DNA of 43,105 bases from an uncultured Clostridia bacterium. GTDB taxonomy: Bacteria > Bacillota > Clostridia > Christensenellales > Borkfalkiaceae. This document shows, in pieces, positions 17,488 through 24,949 of this stretch. Numbering within the stretch: position 1 is the stretch's first letter; each line of letters starts with the position of its first letter. The stretch spans positions 1 through 43,105 of the forward strand of contig CALVHL010000015.1 of assembly GCA_944327625.1 (NCBI GenBank), given 5' to 3'. The notes below the pieces were generated by a model, which was given only the letters and a program-made list of their open reading frames with translations, was not told where the DNA came from and did not search any database. A program made the position numbers and the translations under genes.

Positions 17488-18893
17488 GTTACAGACTTGT
17501 CTGCGGCATAGAGACGCATATCGAGCTTGCCACCGCCACAAAGATATTCTGCGGGTGCGCCACGGCGTTCGGCGGTCAGCCGAATACCCGCTGTTGCCCC
17601 GTCTGTACGGGACAGCCCGGCTCTCTGCCCGTCCTCAACCGCAGGGTTGTCGAGTACGCGATAAGGGCGGGTCTTGCCGTAAACTGTACGATAAACGAGG
17701 TCGCGTCGCTCGACAGAAAAAATTATTTCTACCCCGACCTGCCCAAGGCGTATCAGATTTCGCAGTACGACAGACCGATATGCGAAAACGGCTGCATAGC
17801 GCTCGACGGCGGCAAGCGCATACGCATAAAACGCATACATATCGAGGAGGACGCGGGCAAACTCATCCATATCGGCGGGCGCACGCTCGTCGACTATAAC
17901 AGGTGCGGAGTGCCGCTCATAGAGGTGGTGACCGAGCCCGATATCGAAACGCCCGCGCAGGCGGGGGAATATATCGAAAAATTGCAGGCGATAATGCGCG
18001 CGATCGGCATTTCCGACTGTCGCATGCAGGAGGGCTCGCTGAGGTGCGACGTCAACGTGTCGGTCGGCGGCGAGGGCATTTCGTCCGCCCGCACGGAAAT
18101 TAAGAACATGAATTCTGTAAGTCAGATAGTCCGCGCGATTGAATACGAATATTCCCGCCAGCTTTCCGTCATAGAGGGCGGCGGCAGGGTGGAGCGGGCA
18201 ACTCTGCGGTTTGACGAGCGCACGGGCAGTACCGTCGTCATGCGCGGCAAGGAGGACAGCGGCGATTACCGCTATTTCCCCGAACCCGACCTGCCCGCCG
18301 TACTCATTCCGCGCGAACTCGTCGCCGAAATTTCCGCTTGCCTGCCGGAGCTGCCCGCCGCCCGCGCGGAGAGATATGTAAAAGAGCTCGGCATGGACGA
18401 GGCCAACGCCCGACTTATCTGCCGCTATAATGCGGTCGCAGTGTTTGCCGAAAGGGTGTTTTCTCTCGGCGCAGACGTCAGAACTGCCACAAATTTAATC
18501 GTCGGAACGCTCTATTCGCTTCTTTCCACCGAGGATGAGCGCGAAAAATTCGATATTTTCGTCACAGCGGAGGACTTTGCCGAGCTTGCTGAACTTGTCG
18601 CGGGCGGGAAAATAGGCGTGACGCTCGCGCAGATGACGCTCACCGAAATGGTTAGCTCCCGCCGCCCGCTTGCCGACTTCCGCGGCAGGCTCGAAGGCAT
18701 GGACGAAAACCAGCTCGAAGACCTTTGCAGAAAGGCGATAGAGTGCAACCCCCGCGCCGTCGACGACTTTTTGTCGGGCAAGGAAAAGGCCCTTTCGGGG
18801 CTGTTCGGCTTCATAAAGAAGCAGTCGCAGGGCAGGGCGGACATAAGGGAGGCGGAGCGCGTTCTCCGTCGTCTGCTCAAAGAAAAGCAATAA
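17484..18893 (+). CDS. gatB: Asp-tRNA(Asn)/Glu-tRNA(Gln) amidotransferase subunit B
   Basis: This 469-residue protein is the kinase and tRNA-binding subunit. It has the GatB N-terminus (YRLVCGIETHIELAT), a CxC plus CCPVC zinc-type cluster near 25-45, GQPGSLPVLN and a C-terminal YqeY/tail domain. It phosphorylates the side-chain carboxylate of mischarged Asp-tRNA(Asn) or Glu-tRNA(Gln), which is then amidated with ammonia from GatA. It overlaps gatA by 4 nt and ends before a bidirectional terminator shared with convergent aspS. Confidence 0.96.
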   Translation: MSYRLVCGIETHIELATATKIFCGCATAFGGQPNTRCCPVCTGQPGSLPVLNRRVVEYAIRAGLAVNCTINEVASLDRKNYFYPDLPKAYQISQYDRPICENGCIALDGGKRIRIKRIHIEEDAGKLIHIGGRTLVDYNRCGVPLIEVVTEPDIETPAQAGEYIEKLQAIMRAIGISDCRMQEGSLRCDVNVSVGGEGISSARTEIKNMNSVSQIVRAIEYEYSRQLSVIEGGGRVERATLRFDERTGSTVVMRGKEDSGDYRYFPEPDLPAVLIPRELVAEISACLPELPAARAERYVKELGMDEANARLICRYNAVAVFAERVFSLGADVRTATNLIVGTLYSLLSTEDEREKFDIFVTAEDFAELAELVAGGKIGVTLAQMTLTEMVSSRRPLADFRGRLEGMDENQLEDLCRKAIECNPRAVDDFLSGKEKALSGLFGFIKKQSQGRADIREAERVLRRLLKEKQ

Positions 18894-18910
18894 TTTTATG
18901 TAAAAAGATA

Positions 18911-18935
18911 CGGGCGGCAATCACATTGCCGCCCG
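18911..18935. terminator. Bidirectional terminator between gatB and aspS
   Basis: CGGGCGGCAAT-CAC-ATTGCCGCCCG is an 11-bp perfect stem with a 3-nt loop. On the minus strand it is followed by TATCTTTTTA, a good U-tract for aspS. On the plus strand it is followed by CTTTCG, weaker for gatB. Confidence 0.85.
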
Positions 18936-18959
18936 CTTTCGCTGATGATAGATGCAATT

Positions 18960-20291
18960 TTAAGGGGTAACCCTGTTGATGTCTCTCGGGAACATAGCCG
19001 CATATCTGACGTTCTTGAAGCCGAGAAGGTGCATGGTCAGCCTTTCGAGGCCGAGGCCGAGGCCGCCGTGAGGGGGTGCGCCGTACTTGTGGAGCATGAG
19101 GTAGGTCTCAAATTCTTCGGGGTTCATTCCGAGGCGCTTCATCTTCTCAACCTGCATATTATAGTCGTGTACACGCTGTCCGCCCGAGGTGATCTCTATT
19201 CCCCTGAACAGCAGGTCGAAAGAGAGGGTGACTTCGGGATCTTCGGGATCGTCCATGGTATAGAAAGGACGCTTTTTGGAGAGGTAGTGGGTGACGAACA
19301 GGAAGTCGGAATTGAACTGCTGTTTTGCCCACTTGCCGAGGAAAGCTTCCTCCTCGGGCTCAAAGTCCTTCATGTCGGTGATATTTTTAAGCTTCTTTAC
19401 GCACATTTCCTTCGCATCCTTGAACTTTATGCAGGGAATGGACTTTATTTCGGGAATGTCGACTTTGAGAAGCTCTATTTCGGGCGCGTATTCCTTTTTG
19501 AGCAGTTCCATAATGTATTTGAGCACGCCCGTCTCCATATTCATTATGTCGGTGAAGCTGTCGATGAAGCCCATCTCGAAGTCCATGGAGATGTACTCGT
19601 TGAGATGTCTCGAAGTGTCGTGGTGCTCTGCCCTGAATACGGGCGCAATCTCGAAAACCCTCTCATAGACGGGAACGAGCGCCTGCTTGTAGAGCTGGGG
19701 GGACTGCGCAAGATAGACCTGCTTGCCGAAATAGTCCAGCTTGAATACGTTTGTGCCGCCCTCCGCGCCCGCGAAGTTAATCTTGGGGGTATGCACTTCG
19801 GTGAAGCCCTGGCTCATGAGATATTCCCTGAAACCTCTCTGAATACCCTCCTGAATTTTGAATACGGCCCTTTCCTTGGGGTTTCTGAGGGTGACGGGAC
19901 GATAGTCGAGGTCGACGCTCAGGTCGCAGTTTACCTGCTTTTTGGAGATGACGACGGGAGGAATTGCTGCGGGGGTGGAGAGTATTTCGATATCGTGTAT
20001 CTGCAACTCGTATCTCTCGCTGCCGTCTCTCGTCTCGCTCTTGACAACTTTGCCGCTTACCTTAGCGGAGCACTGTTCGACGACTTTTTCGTCAAGTCTG
20101 TAATCCGAAAATTCGGGCGAATATACGCACTGTATAAGCTCTCTCGCCGTTCTCACGATGATGAAAGCGAAATCGGACATATCTCTGATATTGTGTATGG
20201 CGCCCTTGATTGACACTACTTCGCCCACGTGGTTTTTGAATTCGGAATAGGGGGTGGTAGTGCAGGGGATAACGCCGGTCATATCTTCCAT
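18960..20291 (-). CDS. aspS: Archaeal-type aspartyl-tRNA synthetase, probably non-discriminating
   Basis: This 443-residue class IIb synthetase is the archaeal/eukaryotic type. It lacks the GAD insertion domain that makes bacterial AspRS about 590 residues long. An N-terminal OB fold (about 20-105) binds the anticodon. The catalytic domain has AEGGTNVF, LAQSPQLYKQ, motif 2 with FRAEHHDTSRHLNE and motif 3 with GLGLGLERL. His33 (in GAIHNIRD) occupies the position where discriminating archaeal enzymes have Trp and relaxed ones have His. With gatCAB convergent next door, it likely charges both tRNA(Asp) and tRNA(Asn). AAGAGGTAA precedes the ATG. A lysine or asparagine synthetase is excluded by the AspRS-like active-site segments. 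Confidence 0.92.
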   Translation of the reverse strand: MEDMTGVIPCTTTPYSEFKNHVGEVVSIKGAIHNIRDMSDFAFIIVRTARELIQCVYSPEFSDYRLDEKVVEQCSAKVSGKVVKSETRDGSERYELQIHDIEILSTPAAIPPVVISKKQVNCDLSVDLDYRPVTLRNPKERAVFKIQEGIQRGFREYLMSQGFTEVHTPKINFAGAEGGTNVFKLDYFGKQVYLAQSPQLYKQALVPVYERVFEIAPVFRAEHHDTSRHLNEYISMDFEMGFIDSFTDIMNMETGVLKYIMELLKKEYAPEIELLKVDIPEIKSIPCIKFKDAKEMCVKKLKNITDMKDFEPEEEAFLGKWAKQQFNSDFLFVTHYLSKKRPFYTMDDPEDPEVTLSFDLLFRGIEITSGGQRVHDYNMQVEKMKRLGMNPEEFETYLMLHKYGAPPHGGLGLGLERLTMHLLGFKNVRYAAMFPRDINRVTP

Positions 20292-20408
20292 AGTTTACCT
20301 CTTGAAATTTCTTTGTAAATAATTTTACTTTATAGCCGTGCAAAAATCAAGTAAAAAGCCGATTTAAAGCCGTCAAAAATAAAAATTTATCCAATATTGC
20401 CTTGACGC

Positions 20409-20437
20409 TTGCATTTTCGCCCTTATGGTAGTATAAT
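20409..20437 (+). promoter_or_regulatory. Promoter of the structured RNA
   Basis: TTGCAT (20409-20414), a 17-bp spacer and TATAAT (20432-20437). Expected transcription start is near 20444. A TTGACG at 20402-20407 is too far from the -10 box to be the -35. Confidence 0.75.
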
Positions 20438-20443
20438 ACAGAT

Positions 20444-20681
20444 GATAAGTCTGCTGTGTGCGTGGAATGGAATATTCGTAATCCACAATATTTTATTCGG
20501 GAGCGCTTGTTTGCCGCAATAGGCAAGGTCTACAGATATTATCTGCGGAAAGTCCGAAGATTTGCTGCTTCGGCGCACCCACCTGCGAGAAGCGGGTTAG
20601 TGATTTTCATAACCACGGCATAAGCGGATTTAGCTTTTGTATTCTGCCGTCCCGACCTTTCGTCGGGGCGGTCCTTTTTTT
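20444..20681 (+). ncRNA. ssrS: Structured non-coding RNA, 6S-like candidate
   Basis: A transcription unit with its own promoter and strong terminator contains no plausible ORF. Segments resemble 6S RNA: GCACCCACCT, then a small hairpin ending GGGTT, then ACCACGGCA. A closing helix can be drawn between CGCTT-GTT-TGCCG (20504-20516) and CGGCA-T-AAGCG (near 20616-20626). An inner hairpin, CCGAAG-N8-CTTCGG, sits at 20554-20573. 6S RNA sequesters sigma-70-type RNA polymerase in stationary phase. The apical stem is much shorter than in E. coli 6S, so this may be a divergent 6S or another RNA. In B. subtilis, 6S-1 lies close to aspS and rarA, as I recall, which fits the neighbours here. Confidence 0.5.
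20647..20681 (+). terminator. Intrinsic terminator of the structured RNA
   Basis: CCGTCCCGAC-N5-GTCGGGGCGG forms a 10-bp stem (one G-T wobble) followed by TCC and seven T residues. Confidence 0.9.
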
Positions 20682-20700
20682 CTCGACAATATGCAAAAAA

Positions 20701-20740
20701 ATTGCCCGTCGCGCAGACCTCTGCGCGGCGGGCAGGCAAT
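20701..20740 (-). terminator. Intrinsic terminator of pyk
   Basis: A long GC-rich stem (CGTCGCGCAG with CTGCGCGGCG, loop ACCT), extended by ATTGCC/GGCAAT, lies 15 bp beyond the pyk stop codon. On the minus strand it is followed by a T-run (plus-strand AAAAAA at 20695-20700). Confidence 0.85.
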
Positions 20741-20754
20741 TTTATTATTATAAT

Positions 20755-22176
20755 TTACTGTATCGTCTCTACGTTGATGAGGTTAGAGTTGCCGCTCTTT
20801 CCGTTGGGGGTGCCGCCCGTAAGGACTATCTTGTCGCCCTTGCTCACCAGCCCCGTATCTATTGCCGCCCTCTTTGCGTAGTGGAACAATACGTCGACCG
20901 AATAGAATTCCTCGCTCATGACGGGAATTACGCCCCAGCTCAAAGCGAGCTTTCTGTAAGCGTGTTCGTCCGTCGTCATGCCGATGATGTCTATCATCGG
21001 ACGGAAGCGGGAGACCGTTCTCGCCGTGCCGCCCGTTCTCGTGCAGACGACGATGACCTTCGCGCCAATATCCTGCGCGAGGGTGCAGGCAGAGTGCGAA
21101 AGCGCCTCCGCAAGGTTCTTTATGCGATAGTCGCTGTCCTTGATATAGGCGATATAGTCGGTGTTGGCTTCTGCCTGCTCGGCAATTCTCGCCATTGCCT
21201 TGACCGCCTCGACGGGGTATGCACCCGCAGCGGTCTCGCCCGAAAGCATTATCGCCGACGAACCGTCGTAGACGGCGTTTGCGACGTCGGAAATTTCGGC
21301 TCTCGTCGGGCGGGGCTGTTTGATCATGGATTCCAACATTTCGGTTGCGGTTATCGAGCGCTTGCCGTGTATGCGGCAGCTGTTGATAATCATCTTCTGA
21401 ATGGCGGGCAGCTCCTCGAAGGGCACTTCTACGCCGAGGTCGCCCCTCGCGACCATTACGCCGTTGCAGACGTTCATTATCGATTCGAGGTTGTTTACGC
21501 CCGCGCGGCTCTCGATCTTTGCTATTATTTCAATGTCGTCCTTCTCGTCGCCGCACTCTCTCAGCCAGTTTCTTACGTCTATAATGTCCTGAGCCTTGGA
21601 GACGAACGAGCAGGCGACGAAATCGACGCCCTGTTCAACGCCGAATTTAATGTCGTCCTTGTCCTGTTCCGAAAGGTAGATCATGTCAAGTTCCTTGTCG
21701 GGGAAGAACATGGATTTGCGGTTGGAAAGCTCGCCGCCGATCAAGGTCTTGCAGATGACGTCGGGTTTTTTGACCTTGACGACCTCGAATATCATCAGAC
21801 CGTTATTTAAAAGTATCTTGTCGCCGGGCTTCATCTGCTCGCAAATTCCCGCAAAGGAAACCGAAACCCTGCTCTCGTTGCCGATTATATCCTCGGTGGT
21901 AAAGGTGAAGGGATCGCCGTCTTTCAAAAAGATCTTGCCGTTTTCAAAGGTCTTGATCCTGAATTCGGGGCCCTTGGTGTCGAGCATGATGGGGAGGGGA
22001 ACTTTTTTCGCTTCCCTGACCTTTTTGATCGTCGCAATCTTCTTTGCGTGTTCTTCGTGTGTGCCGTGCGAGAAATTGAGCCTTGCCACGTTCATTCCCG
22101 CGTCGATGAGTTTGGAGAGTACTTCTTCGCTCTCGCTTGCGGGGCCGAGCGTACAGATTATTTTTGTCTTCTTCAT
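20755..22176 (-). CDS. pyk: Pyruvate kinase
   Basis: This 473-residue enzyme makes pyruvate and ATP from PEP and ADP, the last step of glycolysis. The N-terminus is TKIICTLGPAS, with MNVARLNFSHG, IIAKIES (catalytic Lys), GVMVARGDLGVEVP and ITATEMLESM, so the active site is intact. It has no C-terminal PEP-utiliser extension of the kind found in Bacillus, and the length is normal. AGGAGA lies 6 nt before the ATG, with a promoter at 22205-22233. It is a single-gene transcript ending at the hairpin at 20701-20740. Confidence 0.96.
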   Translation of the reverse strand: MKKTKIICTLGPASESEEVLSKLIDAGMNVARLNFSHGTHEEHAKKIATIKKVREAKKVPLPIMLDTKGPEFRIKTFENGKIFLKDGDPFTFTTEDIIGNESRVSVSFAGICEQMKPGDKILLNNGLMIFEVVKVKKPDVICKTLIGGELSNRKSMFFPDKELDMIYLSEQDKDDIKFGVEQGVDFVACSFVSKAQDIIDVRNWLRECGDEKDDIEIIAKIESRAGVNNLESIMNVCNGVMVARGDLGVEVPFEELPAIQKMIINSCRIHGKRSITATEMLESMIKQPRPTRAEISDVANAVYDGSSAIMLSGETAAGAYPVEAVKAMARIAEQAEANTDYIAYIKDSDYRIKNLAEALSHSACTLAQDIGAKVIVVCTRTGGTARTVSRFRPMIDIIGMTTDEHAYRKLALSWGVIPVMSEEFYSVDVLFHYAKRAAIDTGLVSKGDKIVLTGGTPNGKSGNSNLINVETIQ

Positions 22177-22204
22177 AAAAATCTCCTAAAAGAATTACAC
22201 CCAT

Positions 22205-22233
22205 ATTTTAGAATAAAAAGAGAAAAAATGCAA
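22205..22233 (-). promoter_or_regulatory. Promoter of pyk
   Basis: On the minus strand, TTGCAT (22228-22233) and TAAAAT (22205-22210) are separated by 17 bp, about 30 bp before the pyk ATG. It is back-to-back with the rnpB promoter. Confidence 0.7.
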
Positions 22234-22252
22234 TAATTAAAGGGCAATTAGT

Positions 22253-22281
22253 TTTACTAAAATGAAAATATGTGCTAAAAT
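22253..22281 (+). promoter_or_regulatory. Promoter of rnpB
   Basis: TTTACT (22253-22258), a 17-bp spacer and TAAAAT (22276-22281) place the transcription start near 22288, exactly where the P1 helix of RNase P RNA begins. Confidence 0.75.
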
Positions 22282-22287
22282 TATCGT

Positions 22288-22650
22288 TGTCCGAGTTGGC
22301 TGTACGGTTGCGGGCAAAGAAATTTGCGTGAGGAAAGTCCGAGCATCGCAGGGCAGGATGCCTGCTAACGGCAGGTGAAGGCGACTTCAAGGAAAGTGAA
22401 CAGAAACATACCGCAGACCTTTTCGGTCTGTAAGGGCGAAATGGCGAGGTAAGAGCTCACCGAGGCCGCGGTAACGCGGCTTGCAGGTCAAACCCCATCC
22501 GATGCAAGATTGGGACTGCGTCTTGCTTAAATGCAGAGGGCTGCCCGTCCGACGTATTCCGTGAACATCGCTCGAACATACAGGCGACTGTATGTCTAGA
22601 TAGATAACCGTACTCGACAGAACTCGGCTTACAGGCCAATCTCGGATATT
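22288..22650 (+). ncRNA. rnpB: RNase P RNA, bacterial type A
   Basis: This is the catalytic RNA that trims the 5' leader of precursor tRNAs. The conserved CR-I block GAGGAAAGTCCGAGC is at 22330-22344 and the CR-V block with AGATAGATAACCG and ACAGAACTCGGCTTA is near 22600-22630. Helix P1 is visible as CCGAG-TTGGC-TGT (22291-22303) pairing with ACA-GCCAA-CTCGG (22631-22645). Internal hairpins such as GCAGACC-TTTTC-GGTCTG are also evident. The ends are set by P1 and the promoter spacing. The protein subunit gene rnpA is not in this window. Confidence 0.97.
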
Positions 22651-22658
22651 TATTTTTT

Positions 22659-22691
22659 AACCCCGTGCGGAGCGCTTTGCCGCACGGGGTT
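22659..22691. terminator. Hairpin between rnpB and tmcAL
   Basis: AACCCCGTGCGG-N9-CCGCACGGGGTT is a 12-bp perfect stem between the end of rnpB and the convergent tmcAL stop. The T-run (TATTTTTTAA) lies before it on the plus strand and AAACATTTT after it, so it is an imperfect intrinsic terminator for both directions. Confidence 0.65.
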
Positions 22692-22703
22692 AAACATTTT
22701 CAT

Positions 22704-23804
22704 TCATTCTATGAAGACGGTCTTTTCGCGGACGTTTTCTTCGCCCGACGGATAGTTTATATACCGCCAGACCGCATATCCCGCGTCCTCGGGCGGGGGA
22801 GCGGAGGGAGAAATGAGGGGAAGTAGCGCATCCGCCATATCCTTTCTGACGGCGAGCACCCTCGCGGAGGGAGCGCCTTGCAAAAGCCTTTCAGCGTCGT
22901 CTTTGAACAGCCCTAAAAGATTGGCGGCGAGTATGCGTCTTATGCGGGAGGCGGGGTAGCGCTTGCCCGTGCCCTGCAATATTATCTCGTCGTAATCGCC
23001 CGAGGCGGACAGCTTTTTAAGCCTGTTTTCCAGCCCCTCGGTACAGCCGTAAATTCTCTTTAATCTCTCCGCGTCGGCGAAGAACAGCGCGTCGGCGGCA
23101 AGCTGTTTGAAGCGTTGGCTTCTGTCCTCGCAGCGGACGAGGTCGCTCAGCACTTCCTGCGGCACGAAATCTTTGAGCGCCTCGCTCTCTTTATTTTCGC
23201 GTATCGCCCGCGCCGAGGCGAATTGCCCGCCAAGTTCCCTGCCGTGGTAGCCCGCGCCCTTGCGTTCGACGGGGCAGAGCGTCAGCTTTCTGCCGTGCCT
23301 TATGTTGGCTTTGGCGTATTCGACGGCGAGAATGTTGTTGGGCGTATTGAGAAGTTCCGAATGTCTGCCGACCGCGGCGGCGTAAGCCGCGGCATAGCCC
23401 TCGCCAGCGTCGAGGCGTTCGCGCAGTATTTTTCTGAACTTGCCGCTCTCGTCGAGAAGTTCGGCGGCGACGGCGTCGAAATCTGTAATAATTTCACAGC
23501 CGAAGCCGAGGAAGTTCACAGACGGAATACGGGAGAGTATGCAAACTGCGCCATCGGCGAAAATTTCGGCAGGCGCGACGGCAAAGTGGGCGGGCAGTTC
23601 TATGACCGCGTCCGCCCCGTTTAAGACGGCGTGGCGCGCCCGCCTGTACTTGTCGAGAATACACATTTCGCCGCGCTGGGTAAAGCTTCCGCTCATTATG
23701 CACAGCACCGCGTCGCACTGCGTTTGCCGCCTTACTTGCTCCAAAAGATAGGCGTGACCGTTATGAAAGGGATTAAATTCACAAATAATTGCGCTAATAT
23801 TCAT
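22704..23804 (-). CDS. tmcAL: tRNA(Met) cytidine acetate ligase
   Basis: This 366-residue protein is TmcAL (formerly YlbM/DUF795). The nucleotidyltransferase motif is CEFNPFHNGHAYLL at 8-21, with MSGSFTQRGEMCILDKYRRAR at about 38-58. It activates acetate with ATP to form ac4C at the wobble position of elongator tRNA(Met), unlike TmcA, which uses acetyl-CoA. The length is slightly short for the family (about 390-415). The gene is divergent from pta-ackA, the enzymes that make acetate. No strong ribosome-binding site is seen. Confidence 0.92.
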   Translation of the reverse strand: MNISAIICEFNPFHNGHAYLLEQVRRQTQCDAVLCIMSGSFTQRGEMCILDKYRRARHAVLNGADAVIELPAHFAVAPAEIFADGAVCILSRIPSVNFLGFGCEIITDFDAVAAELLDESGKFRKILRERLDAGEGYAAAYAAAVGRHSELLNTPNNILAVEYAKANIRHGRKLTLCPVERKGAGYHGRELGGQFASARAIRENKESEALKDFVPQEVLSDLVRCEDRSQRFKQLAADALFFADAERLKRIYGCTEGLENRLKKLSASGDYDEIILQGTGKRYPASRIRRILAANLLGLFKDDAERLLQGAPSARVLAVRKDMADALLPLISPSAPPPEDAGYAVWRYINYPSGEENVREKTVFIE

Positions 23805-23812
23805 TTTATGCC

Positions 23813-23841
23813 TTTACTTTTTTCAAAAATTATTATATAAT
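23813..23841 (+). promoter_or_regulatory. Promoter of pta-ackA
   Basis: TTTACT (23813-23818), a 17-bp spacer and TATAAT (23836-23841), about 87 bp upstream of the pta start codon, leaving an 80-nt leader without obvious structure. Confidence 0.75.
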
Positions 23842-23927
23842 AACATCGTTAAAGGTAGGTCGTTGTGGTTTTTTATCATTATAAACTAAAACGACCGATA
23901 AATAAAGCTTTTTTAAGGAGAATTGAT

Positions 23928-24932
23928 ATGGGGTTACTTGAAGAAATCAAAGCGAAAGCGGCTTCCCGCAAAAAGACCATCGTCCTCTGCGAAGGCGAGG
24001 ACAAGCGCGTCGTCGAGGCTGCCGCGCAGATAACCAGAGAGGGCATTGCCAAGATAGTCCTTATCGGCAACGCCGAAGAATGTGCCAAGGTTGCACCCGA
24101 TGTGGACCTGACGGGCATTACGCTCATCGATCCGCTCACTTCCGACAAGACTGCGGAATACGCAAAGATCTTATACGAAGCGAGAAAGGCAAAGGGCATG
24201 ACGGAGGAGCAGGCTGCGGAGCAGGCTAAGGACAGGACGATGTTTGGCGCGCTCATGCTCAAAGCCGGCGACGTAGACGGCTATGTTTCGGGCGCTTGCC
24301 ATTCGACGGCAAACACCCTTCGTCCCGGACTTCAGGTCGTAAAGACCGCGCCCGGCATCAAGACGGTTTCAAGCTGTTTCATCATGATTGCGCCCGACGG
24401 CGAAAATCCCTATAATCCCGACGGCGTTGCGGTATTTGCCGACTGCGCCATAAATATCGAACCCGACGCACAGCAGCTTGCCGACATAGCGGTATCTTCC
24501 GCAAAGACGGCAAAGGACATCGCCGGCATCGAACCGAGGGTGGCTATGCTCTCCTTCTCGACCAAGGGCAGCGGCAACGACGACAAGTTCTTCAAGTCCG
24601 TTCCCAAGATGCAGGAGGCGACCGCGCTGGCCAAAGCTATGGCTCCCGACCTCGCTCTCGACGGCGAATTCCAGTTCGACGCTGCCGTCGCTCCCGAAGT
24701 TGGTCAGCTCAAAGCTCCCGGCTCCAAGGTTGCGGGACACGCAAACGTATTCGTATTCCCCAACATCAACGCGGGCAATATCGGCTATAAGATAGCTCAG
24801 CGTTTCGGTGGCTATATGGCTATCGGCCCCGTATGCCAGGGCTTCGCAAGGCCGCTTAACGACCTTTCGAGAGGCTGCAACGTAGAGGATATAGTCGCAA
24901 CCGTGGCAGTTACCGCGCTTCAGGCTGAATAA
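23928..24932 (+). CDS. pta: Phosphate acetyltransferase
   Basis: This 334-residue short-form Pta consists only of the catalytic domain (VLCEGEDKRVVEAAA at about 20-34; FVFPNINAGNIGYK and IGPVCQGFARPLNDLSRG near the C-terminus). It converts acetyl-CoA and phosphate to acetyl phosphate. The ATG at 23928 follows AAGGAG by 7 nt; the upstream in-frame extension has no ribosome site. With ackA 17 nt downstream it forms the acetate-producing, ATP-yielding branch of fermentation. Confidence 0.96.
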   Translation: MGLLEEIKAKAASRKKTIVLCEGEDKRVVEAAAQITREGIAKIVLIGNAEECAKVAPDVDLTGITLIDPLTSDKTAEYAKILYEARKAKGMTEEQAAEQAKDRTMFGALMLKAGDVDGYVSGACHSTANTLRPGLQVVKTAPGIKTVSSCFIMIAPDGENPYNPDGVAVFADCAINIEPDAQQLADIAVSSAKTAKDIAGIEPRVAMLSFSTKGSGNDDKFFKSVPKMQEATALAKAMAPDLALDGEFQFDAAVAPEVGQLKAPGSKVAGHANVFVFPNINAGNIGYKIAQRFGGYMAIGPVCQGFARPLNDLSRGCNVEDIVATVAVTALQAE

Positions 24933-24949
24933 TTTTGACAGGTGAAAAA

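Noticed and set aside
20402-20437. TTGACG (20402) as the -35 of the RNA promoter
   Set aside because: The spacer to TATAAT would be 24 bp; TTGCAT at 20409 gives 17 bp.
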